Source of the DNA: CAZKUN01 sp964555935
GTDB lineage: Bacteria; Armatimonadota; Zipacnadia; Zipacnadales; VGFC01
Assembly (NCBI GenBank): GCA_964555935.1
Contig: CAZKUN010000100.1
Span: 1 to 29,689, forward strand
Length of the DNA: 29,689 nt
Direction: 5' to 3'
Shown here: positions 23,557-29,689 of the stretch, piece after piece
Layout: each line of letters opens with the position of its first letter
Numbering within the stretch: position 1 is the first letter of the stretch
Position numbers and translations under genes: made by a program
Notes under the pieces: model-generated
What the model was told of the DNA's origin: nothing
The model's database searches: none
Seen by the model: the letters and a program-made list of their open reading frames with translations, nothing else

Positions 23557-24267
23557 ATGGTGAAGGCTTGCGGTGTGGCGATTGCTGTTTGCTTGCTCGT
23601 AGCCGTGACCTGCACTGCTCAGGATGCCGCCGCGATCAGCCTGGCGGATTCCGGCATGCTCACTGCCGCCGACGCGGCGGGGGATATCTGCACGGTTGAG
23701 TTGAACTGCCACGGCCCTGACTGGACCTACGCCTCGCAGACTGAGGCGACGGCCACGCTCGAAAACATCGGCGATGGTGAGCGGGTGCTGACCGGCAAGC
23801 TCCCCGTCCCCGAGACCGAAGGCGGATCGGTCACCTTCACCGAGCGCCTGACCGACCGCGATGGCGGCCTGGACGTTGCGTACGAGTTGGGTTTCTCCAA
23901 GGCGATGACGCTGCACGGGCTTCAGGTCTCGGTCCTGCTGCCTGCCGACCGATTCGCGGGGACGAGCCTCACCATCGTCGCGTGGGACGGCGGCGAGTGG
24001 GAGATCCGTCTGCCGCTGGCCCCGTCTGACGACGACACCTGGCAGCTTGGCGAGTACCTCAGCAGCGCGGTCGTCCTCGGCGACGGCTCCGGGCGCATGG
24101 ATGTCGACCCCACGAAAACCCCCGATCTCGCGCTCTACGACCTCCGCCGCTGGGACCGAAACGAATTCGAGATCCGCATGCCGCTGATCTACGACCAGGA
24201 TGGCAAGGCCGTCACCGACGCCGACAAGATGTCTCTCGCGCTGACACTGAACGCCACCGGTCAGTAG
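23557..24267 (+). CDS. Small secreted beta-rich protein, function unknown
   Basis: This exported protein has 236 residues. The ATG at 23557 is placed by GGAGGG at 23544-23549; a further upstream in-frame start (23488) would overlap the preceding gene and bury the signal peptide (MVKACGVAIAVCLLVAVTCTA). The mature part is rich in beta strands (TATLENIGDGERVLTGKLPV, GLDVAYELGFSKAMTL, NEFEIRMPLIYD) and could be a carbohydrate-binding or accessory domain. I recognise no family. It follows the large beta-helix-like protein by 62 bp in the same direction and is probably cotranscribed with it. Confidence 0.7.
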   Translation: MVKACGVAIAVCLLVAVTCTAQDAAAISLADSGMLTAADAAGDICTVELNCHGPDWTYASQTEATATLENIGDGERVLTGKLPVPETEGGSVTFTERLTDRDGGLDVAYELGFSKAMTLHGLQVSVLLPADRFAGTSLTIVAWDGGEWEIRLPLAPSDDDTWQLGEYLSSAVVLGDGSGRMDVDPTKTPDLALYDLRRWDRNEFEIRMPLIYDQDGKAVTDADKMSLALTLNATGQ

Positions 24268-24282
24268 CGACCTCTGGAAGTG

Positions 24283-24320
24283 GTCTCAAGACCCCCGTAG
24301 GTCGGATCTCCAGATCCGAC
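24283..24320 (+). repeat. Interspersed palindromic repeat, copy 1 (convergent gap)
   Basis: The core GTCGGATCTCCAGATCCGAC (24301-24320) is a perfect hairpin with 9-bp arms around CC. The 18 bases before it (GTCTCAAGACCCCCGTAG) are also shared with the copy at 28178, apart from one substitution and a 2-nt length difference. It lies between two convergent stop codons, so it may double as a bidirectional terminator. Confidence 0.9.
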
Positions 24321-24360
24321 AGGCCGGTTGTTGGGGTGCTGAGACGAGCTCGAGCGCCCA

Positions 24361-26301
24361 TCACCACCACGCATCGTACATCGGCCTGTGGAGCACCAAC
24401 GCCAGCAGGCTCCAGCCACAAGCGACCACGCACTCGCCGATGATCAAGCCGATGAAGAACGGCAGCGCCCGGCTGTACGCCTTGTTGCTCCCATAGCGTA
24501 GAAGGACGCCCTTGCACGCCGCCGCGACGACGAGCGATGCCCAGTAGAAGTCGACAGCATAGCTCAACCCCAGCACGTAGCCCATTGGGTGGAGACTCCA
24601 CCACAGGAACCGCGTCCGCATCAAGCCCAGCAGCGCGGCGAACAGTCCCCCGCCGACGGTGAAAGCCCTGCCCCAGTTGCTGGGCGGCTGGGGATTGCCG
24701 ACCCACGAGTTCATCCGGTTGACCGTGTCGCTCCCCACGCCGAGCACCTCGCCCGCGGCCTTGATGGCTCCGTCACGAAAGAAGAGGGCCGGATAGATGG
24801 CAAACGCCGCCACCACGCTCACAAGTCCCATCACCCACATCGCCGCCATCAGCCGCGTTCTGTCCAGCCGCACGACGTCTGCCATGTGCAGCGTCTCCAG
24901 CGCCACGGGCATCGGGTGGTTGCGGTTCAGCCGGTTGAACCACCAGAACAGGCCAAACAACGTGAGATTCTGCTTGCCCAGGCTCCGGCCGCCGAACCAG
25001 ACGAGCAGCATCTCCTGAGGGTTGACGAACAGCATCGAATGCGAGGGGGAACCAACCTCGGCGCGGATGCGCGTGACGCCGATCGAGATCAGGAAGTACA
25101 GCGCGAAGAACCCAACGATGACCGCCACCGACATCCCCATCGCCAGGCACAACAGCCCCAACAGGATGGCGCTCGAAGCCGCCAGACCCATCGCCCACCG
25201 ATACCGAACCGTGCGGCGGCCGTCCGATCGGGTTGGGTCACGCCCGCGCGCCGTGGCGATGACGTCACGCAGGTACCCCCGCATCGTCCACGCCATGATC
25301 AGCACGATAGCCACCATCGCGCCCGCCGCCTGCTCCCCTTGGAACGGGAAGCGCGGGATGTGATACAGCCCAACCGCCCGACCCACGATGCGTTGGACCT
25401 TGCCGAACACGAAGAAGATCCAGCACGAGTTGAGCACGTCGGCCGGCATGAGGAAACCCATGCCGATGATGAACGGATAGAAGCGCACCAGCGTCGACCC
25501 CATCGCGTTGAACGGCGGGCCGGGGAAGTAGCGGCGCAAGTCCATTTCGCGCACGGGGAGGTGCGGCACGGAGGGGTACAGGTACGATAGGCCGTTCAGC
25601 AGATCCACCGAACCCGCCACGGCAAAGCCAATCCAGAAGACGCGCCGCAGAAACGGTGGCGAGCCGCTATCGGTCAGCTCCAGCGGCAAGCGCGTGATCG
25701 GATAAGAGAGCCGTTCCCGCAAGGTCCATCGTTCCGCCATCAGCACGCTGATGCTGGCGTGAACGAGGAATAGCAGCATGAGCAAGGCTCCCCATCCCAA
25801 CGCGGGCCTCAGCCAGTGCCATTCCAGCCCCGAGCCGTAGAACCCCCGCCCGCCCATGTAGAACGCGCTGACGGCGCGCTCGTCCATCACGACCATCCAG
25901 TCGGGCAGGTACTGGTGGAACAGCTCGCTCCAGCCGCGCGCCGGCGTGTCGAACCAAGCCGACGCAGGGAGGACTCCCATCAGGCCGATGAGGTTGTCAT
26001 GTCCGAGGAATACGGTCTGGATCGAAAGCAGAGCGTAGATGGTGATAAGTTCGGCGCGGGTGAGGCAACGTGACGGAGACGCCTGCTTGACCAAGCCATT
26101 GATGCCAACGAGCACTATGAGCAGCAGGAGATTGTTGGCCGGGAGCGACATGCAGCTCATGTGCAGCCCATGCCACACGCCCTCGACTTGCCCGAGCCAG
26201 TACGCGTTGAGCGGCAATAGGACGAAGGCAATGGCGACCGCTCGCCGCGTCACGGACTGGCGGCGCGGCGCGGCGACGTGGCCTTGCGTCGCGGTCGGCA
26301 T
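24361..26301 (-). CDS. Polytopic membrane protein of the DUF6785/DUF6784 type
   Basis: This is an integral membrane protein of about 646 residues with many hydrophobic helices (for example AVAIAFVLLPLNAYWLG, NLLLLIVLVGINGLV, GALLMLLFLVHASISVLM, AILLGLLCLAMGMSVAVIVGFFALYFLI). Motifs remembered for this uncharacterised family are SYPITRLPLELT and EVGSPSHSMLFVNPQEMLL. Its topology recalls oligopeptide-type transporters, but no substrate is known. ATG 26301 lies 10 nt from GGGAG; a GTG at 26307 is the alternative. It is encoded opposite to the SagB-type gene, with which it shares a 219-bp control region. Confidence 0.75.
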   Translation of the reverse strand: MPTATQGHVAAPRRQSVTRRAVAIAFVLLPLNAYWLGQVEGVWHGLHMSCMSLPANNLLLLIVLVGINGLVKQASPSRCLTRAELITIYALLSIQTVFLGHDNLIGLMGVLPASAWFDTPARGWSELFHQYLPDWMVVMDERAVSAFYMGGRGFYGSGLEWHWLRPALGWGALLMLLFLVHASISVLMAERWTLRERLSYPITRLPLELTDSGSPPFLRRVFWIGFAVAGSVDLLNGLSYLYPSVPHLPVREMDLRRYFPGPPFNAMGSTLVRFYPFIIGMGFLMPADVLNSCWIFFVFGKVQRIVGRAVGLYHIPRFPFQGEQAAGAMVAIVLIMAWTMRGYLRDVIATARGRDPTRSDGRRTVRYRWAMGLAASSAILLGLLCLAMGMSVAVIVGFFALYFLISIGVTRIRAEVGSPSHSMLFVNPQEMLLVWFGGRSLGKQNLTLFGLFWWFNRLNRNHPMPVALETLHMADVVRLDRTRLMAAMWVMGLVSVVAAFAIYPALFFRDGAIKAAGEVLGVGSDTVNRMNSWVGNPQPPSNWGRAFTVGGGLFAALLGLMRTRFLWWSLHPMGYVLGLSYAVDFYWASLVVAAACKGVLLRYGSNKAYSRALPFFIGLIIGECVVACGWSLLALVLHRPMYDAWW

Positions 26302-26393
26302 CGGCACTGTGCTCCCGTGTCCGGGGCTTGTGAGCGGCGAAACGTATCATCGCTATGACCGGAGCAGTCGGTATTGGCACCCGTTCTACCTGC

Positions 26394-26409
26394 ATTGTGG
26401 TGACACAAT
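26394..26409. promoter_or_regulatory. Inverted repeat ATTGTG-N4-CACAAT in divergent promoter region
   Basis: A perfect 6-bp inverted repeat with 4-bp spacer lies about midway between the divergent starts at 26301 (minus) and 26521 (plus). Size and AT-rich arms in GC-rich surroundings fit an operator for a dimeric repressor. No regulator gene is adjacent. Confidence 0.4.
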
Positions 26410-26520
26410 TCGTTCGCCCTCACGCCTCCACCGCCCTCCTCAGGCCCGGCTCCGTGCAGGTCCGCTCGACTCGCCTGAGCAAACGGCGTCGTTACCGACA
26501 CGCTCCGGAGGGCAGTGCCA

Positions 26521-27201
26521 GTGACATCCGCACGACGATGGTTCCCGTACATTCTCGCCGCCATAGCCCTATCGATCAGCGCGGCGGGCCTGGCCCAAGA
26601 CGCGCCCGGCGCTGAGATCGTGTTGCCTGACATCGCCGCCACCGGCGACATCTCGCTGGAGGCCGCGATTGCCGCCAGGCGCTCCGTCCGCGAGTTCGCC
26701 GACACTCCGCTGACGTGGGCGCAGATCGGCCAGTTGGCCTGGGCCGCGCAGGGGATCACGGATACCGACAGCGGATTCCGCACCGCGCCGTCGGCCGGCG
26801 GGTTGTATCCGCTGGAGGTGTACCTGGCGACTCCCGATGGCCTGTACCAGTACCTTCCGGCTGAGCACAAGCTGGTCCGGCTGTCCGAAGGCGATCCGCG
26901 CCCGAGACTCCGGGACGCCGGCGGCCAGGACGCGATCCTCCAAGCCCCCCTGACCATCATCCTCGCCGCCGTGTTCGAGCGCACCCAGGCGCGGTTCGGC
27001 GAACGCGCGGACGTCTACGTCTACATGGAGGCGGGACACGCGGCGCAGAACGTCCTGCTCCAGGCCGTGGCGCTGGGCCTCGGGTCCGTGCCCATGGGCG
27101 GGCTCGCCCCGGATCGCGTCGCCGAAGCCCTATCGCTTCCCGATGACCATCAGCCACTCTACATCATGCCGGTCGGACATCCCCCAGCCCCGCAGGAGTG
27201 A
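26521..27201 (+). CDS. Exported SagB/ThcOx-type nitroreductase-fold oxidoreductase
   Basis: This is a predicted FMN-dependent oxidoreductase of 226 residues. GTG at 26521 is preferred because it is 8 nt from GGAGGG (26507-26512); GTG 26515 is too close. The N-terminus SARRWFPYILAAIALSISAA is a signal sequence with RRxF, compatible with Tat export of a folded flavoprotein. AARRSVREFADTPLTW, RTAPSAGGLYPLEVYLATP and HAAQNVLLQAVALGLGSVPMGG are the FMN-binding and dimer segments of the SagB/ThcOx branch. Members oxidise thiazoline/oxazoline rings in peptide natural products, but lone exported members are uncharacterised. No precursor peptide or cyclodehydratase gene is nearby, so a RiPP role is unlikely. 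The stop lies five bases before the next start. Confidence 0.85.
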   Translation: MTSARRWFPYILAAIALSISAAGLAQDAPGAEIVLPDIAATGDISLEAAIAARRSVREFADTPLTWAQIGQLAWAAQGITDTDSGFRTAPSAGGLYPLEVYLATPDGLYQYLPAEHKLVRLSEGDPRPRLRDAGGQDAILQAPLTIILAAVFERTQARFGERADVYVYMEAGHAAQNVLLQAVALGLGSVPMGGLAPDRVAEALSLPDDHQPLYIMPVGHPPAPQE

Positions 27202-27206
27202 TGACC

Positions 27207-28172
27207 ATGACCAAACTCATCGCGTTCGCCGTTCTCAGCGCAATCCTCGTCGCGGCCGCCAATGCCGACGACAAGTCCTACGCCGAGTGGTCGAAGTTCG
27301 ACCCAGCTAACTTCGATCCCGCCCACACGCACTCATTCGAGGTCGGCGACATCCGCGTCGTCATCGGCGATGAGTACCCTCACGGCGGCTCGGACCGCAG
27401 CAGCTACACGGGCATCCATCACCTATCTCACGCCAAGTGGCCCTCGAATGTCTTCAACCCAAATTACGCCGGCGTCATTGGGATCCGCCGGGCCTGCAAC
27501 CTGGAGAAAACCGGCGACAACGCGGCGGCGATCTGGGTAGAAAACGGTGGCGCGCCCATCCGCGAGGAGTACACCGTCCGACCGCCGCATTACATCGATC
27601 ACATAGGCCGCTTCACCGCGTCAGGCGCGACGGCCCACTGGAACGACACGTGCTACATGAACGGGCCATCCGACCCGGGAATCCACGTCCTGCAGGGCGA
27701 TGGCACCTGGGTGAGACACTACTCCGAGAAACACGGCGACGCCTCGTCCATCGCTCCCGCTTCCTGGGCGGAAGAGGACTTCCCGGAGATCGTCCAGGTC
27801 GAGGACTCCATCTACCCGCACGGCGGCCGAGGCTTCCACGAGGGTTTCAGCGACCTTCGGTTCGATCCCGAGTTCCCGATCTGGTATGGGCGCTTCGATG
27901 AGATGGTGCTCGTGGTGATGATGGACCGAAAACTAGGCGACTACTTCGTCCCATTCATGTCGCCATCAGGCGGGGGATACAGCGCGGAGTTCGAGCGCAC
28001 CAACCCAGCTTGGGACTACCGGTGCCACCTGCGCGACCTCGTGCCCGGGCGAGAGGTCACCGTCCGCAGCCGGCTCATCTTCAAGCCCTTCGTCAGCCAC
28101 GACGACATCCTCACCGAATACGAAGTCTGGCTCAAGACACTGCCCGAAGACAGCCTGCAACCGAAGGACTGA
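27207..28172 (+). CDS. Secreted protein of unknown function, coupled to the SagB-type gene
   Basis: This exported protein has 321 residues. AGGAG at 27194-27198 lies 8 nt before ATG 27207; ATG 27201 is too close to it. The signal peptide is MTKLIAFAVLSAILVAAANA. The mature region is rich in aromatic and His/Asp residues (IGDEYPHGGSDRSSYTGIHHLSHAKWPSN, SIYPHGGRGFHEGF). It looks beta-rich, ending in REVTVRSRLIFKPF. I recognise no catalytic family. The closely following position after the SagB-type gene suggests cotranscription and possibly a shared periplasmic role. Confidence 0.75.
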   Translation: MTKLIAFAVLSAILVAAANADDKSYAEWSKFDPANFDPAHTHSFEVGDIRVVIGDEYPHGGSDRSSYTGIHHLSHAKWPSNVFNPNYAGVIGIRRACNLEKTGDNAAAIWVENGGAPIREEYTVRPPHYIDHIGRFTASGATAHWNDTCYMNGPSDPGIHVLQGDGTWVRHYSEKHGDASSIAPASWAEEDFPEIVQVEDSIYPHGGRGFHEGFSDLRFDPEFPIWYGRFDEMVLVVMMDRKLGDYFVPFMSPSGGGYSAEFERTNPAWDYRCHLRDLVPGREVTVRSRLIFKPFVSHDDILTEYEVWLKTLPEDSLQPKD

Positions 28173-28177
28173 AGACT

Positions 28178-28213
28178 GTCTCAGGACCCGTAGGTCGGAT
28201 CTCCAGATCCGAC
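28178..28213 (+). repeat. Interspersed palindromic repeat, copy 2 (convergent gap)
   Basis: It has the same 20-nt hairpin core as at 24301, GTCGGATCTCCAGATCCGAC (28194-28213), with the shared upstream context GTCTCAGGACCCGTAG. It starts six bases after a plus-strand stop and lies in a convergent gap of 124 bp. A GGACTGTCC motif is repeated just after it (28226 and 28251). Confidence 0.9.
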
Positions 28214-28296
28214 GCCGTCCGTCCGGGACTGTCCAAGCGTCGTTCGCGCAGGACTGTCCCCTGTTCTCCGTCTGCGCTTGGGTGTTGAAGCCGCTT

Positions 28297-29562
28297 CTAG
28301 CCTTCTTCCATCGCATACGCCGCGGCAATCGCGGCGTGAGGATCAAACATCTCCTCGATCGGCCCAAGCTGCTGCTCTAGCTCACGCGGCGGCTCGTAGG
28401 TATCGAGGTCCGCCCCATCGGCGAAGCCCTTCAACAGCTCCACCATGTACAGGAACGTGCGCAGCGGGATGTCCGGCGGCACGCCGTGATCGACCGTCGG
28501 GATGTAGCGCCCATAGTCCCGAGCCACGCGGTACCGCTTCACAACCTCCGCCCGCGCTTGCTCGTAGCCGAATCGCAGCTCGCGCTTATCGATTCCGCCT
28601 GACATGTAGATGCCCGGATAGTCTCGCAGGTACTCCTCCGGATCGTTGCCGGCGGCGATCTCAATCGGCTGGATGCCGTCGATCCCCTCCGGGTACATCA
28701 CGCTGATGATGTCCTTGTTGTGCCCGTCCGAGTCCATCTCCACCACCTCCACGCCCCGCTCCTTGAAGAACGTGTAGAGCTTCTTGTACCGCGGCAGCAT
28801 GAACTCGCGGATGTGCGTCGGCGAGATCATCGACATTTCCTTATACGCCATGTCCTCGTTCAAGCAGACCTTATCGACCTTGATCCGTTTCAGCGGCTCG
28901 TCTAGCAGTTCCATCAGGAACCACGCCCAGTACTCCATCATCTCGTGCACGAGCTTCGGGTAGTCGTAGAACATCACCGACAACCCCTCAAAGCCGCACA
29001 TGTCGCGCAGGCTCCAGTAGAGGGCGGGAACTGTCAGGTTAACAGGCGCGTCGCTGTCGTTGCACCGGTCGACCAGATCCCACCAATTCGGCCCATCGCC
29101 GACGTGGCGGTAGCGGTTCGGATTCAGGTCAGTCAACTCGCCGCCATCGCCGCCGGGACCGGTGCGTTCGGGAGACTGAGGGTCGAACCGGCGCTTCATC
29201 TCCTCCCACGTGTCTGGGTCTTTGACGAAGAAATCCAGGTAGCTCCGCGTCACGAAGCCATCGGTCGGCTGGTTAATGGCGTCCAGGCGTTTGACGCCCC
29301 AGTGGTCGCGCCAGACGCGGTAGTTGCCACGCTCCTCGATAACCTCCTCGGGGAACGGGGGCACCGGGCCGCAGTAGAACTTGCCGATCCCCGCGCCCGG
29401 ATCGCCGCCGGTGAACTGGCCCCACGTGCTCAGCAACTCCTCCGTCAGCCCCTGCTTGCGCCAGGCGGCGAACGTGGAGGCCCTCGGGCCGCCGAACATG
29501 TATGGCATGCGATCGATGGGCTCGCCCTTAGCCAATGCGCGGAAACGCTCGCGAGGTGTCAT
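28297..29562 (-). CDS. Uroporphyrinogen decarboxylase-family methyltransferase-like protein
   Basis: This is a cytoplasmic protein of 421 residues in the UroD/MtaA superfamily, a TIM barrel. ATG at 29562 is supported by AAGGAG on the minus strand (29573-29578). An earlier in-frame start at 29652 adds a basic tail unlike the family. The N-terminal MTPRERFRALAKGEPIDRMPY is the standard opening of the family. VCLNEDMAYKEMSMISP, EMDSDGHNKDI, GIQPIEIAAGND and IYMSGGIDKREL follow the UroD order of barrel strands. Members of this branch in environmental bacteria are thought to demethylate or transfer methyl groups to corrinoid proteins; none is encoded nearby. True haem-biosynthetic HemE is shorter and lacks this longer form, so haem synthesis is unlikely. 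Confidence 0.87.
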   Translation of the reverse strand: MTPRERFRALAKGEPIDRMPYMFGGPRASTFAAWRKQGLTEELLSTWGQFTGGDPGAGIGKFYCGPVPPFPEEVIEERGNYRVWRDHWGVKRLDAINQPTDGFVTRSYLDFFVKDPDTWEEMKRRFDPQSPERTGPGGDGGELTDLNPNRYRHVGDGPNWWDLVDRCNDSDAPVNLTVPALYWSLRDMCGFEGLSVMFYDYPKLVHEMMEYWAWFLMELLDEPLKRIKVDKVCLNEDMAYKEMSMISPTHIREFMLPRYKKLYTFFKERGVEVVEMDSDGHNKDIISVMYPEGIDGIQPIEIAAGNDPEEYLRDYPGIYMSGGIDKRELRFGYEQARAEVVKRYRVARDYGRYIPTVDHGVPPDIPLRTFLYMVELLKGFADGADLDTYEPPRELEQQLGPIEEMFDPHAAIAAAYAMEEG

Positions 29563-29689
29563 GGTGCCGTGTCTCCTTCGCTGCGACCGGATGCGACCGT
29601 GATTCGCCGGGCGGGTCCACCCAACCTGCGCGCGTTGGCCCGCATTGCCCATATGAGCAGGGAGGTTTTCGGTAGAGGTGCCAAGAAAC

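Noticed and set aside
28297..29562. Haem-biosynthetic HemE
   Set aside because: It is longer than HemE and has the motif set of the environmental UroD/MtaA-like branch, with no haem-biosynthesis neighbours.
1..29689. CRISPR arrays, tRNA, rRNA, insertion sequences
   Set aside because: I saw no regularly spaced direct repeats with unique spacers, no cloverleaf or rRNA segments, and no transposase or integrase motifs by eye on either strand.

Overview
The window is GC-rich bacterial DNA with closely packed genes. It contains one 10-base run of N (630-639), so it is probably a contig from an uncultured organism. Signal peptides, twin-arginine (Tat) leaders and many covalent haem motifs indicate a diderm-like bacterium with a periplasm and a c-type cytochrome maturation system. 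The second half combines a sialidase-like protein, a neutral-ceramidase-like protein, a DUF6785-type membrane protein and a uroporphyrinogen-decarboxylase-family methyltransferase. That mix recalls Planctomycetota, Armatimonadota and related uncultured lineages, but no marker gene is present to settle the taxonomy.

Region 1 (1-2527, minus strand) is the start of a respiratory nitrate reductase operon. A diheme c-type cytochrome overlaps (ATGA) the 5' part of narG, which runs off the left edge. NarG has no Tat leader and reads like the cytoplasm-facing enzyme.

Region 2 (2528-3514) is a control region of about 1 kb between two divergent respiratory operons. It holds a perfect hairpin, a GGGGTATACCCC palindrome, and a diverged tandem duplication with an offset of about 395 bp. 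The second repeat copy includes the first codons of the next gene, and the first copy is a relic without a start codon.

Region 3 (3515-14437, plus strand) is the centrepiece, an apparent eight-gene respiratory operon. In order it encodes a GltD-like FAD/Fe-S oxidoreductase (broken by two mutually compensating frameshifts), a Tat-dependent Rieske protein, a fused cytochrome b, a membrane-anchored hexaheme cytochrome c, a Tat-exported NarG-type molybdoenzyme, a NarH-like four-cluster Fe-S subunit, an exported haem-b gamma subunit and a TorD/NarJ-like chaperone. Together they could form a chain from cytoplasmic NAD(P)H and/or membrane quinol through Rieske/cytochrome b and the hexaheme cytochrome to a periplasmic molybdenum enzyme, or the reverse. 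The gene set resembles the haloarchaeal nar operon, which pairs a Tat-exported NarGH with a Rieske protein and cytochrome b, but adds an FAD/Fe-S module and a hexaheme cytochrome. The substrate (nitrate, nitrite, chlorate, selenate or other) cannot be read from the sequence.

Region 4 (14531-29562) holds mostly exported proteins of unknown physiological role. These are two neighbours that share a Kelch-like C-terminal propeller but have different N-terminal domains (sialidase-like and ceramidase-like), an antisense-oriented beta-propeller protein, two secreted proteins of unknown function, a polytopic DUF6785-type protein, an exported SagB-type nitroreductase, a secreted hypothetical protein, and a UroD-family methyltransferase.

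Short hairpins of 20-25 nt with perfect or near-perfect arms occur in many intergenic gaps, including all three convergent gaps. One pair forms a REPIN-like inverted duplex. No tRNA, rRNA, CRISPR array, transposase or integrase was recognised.
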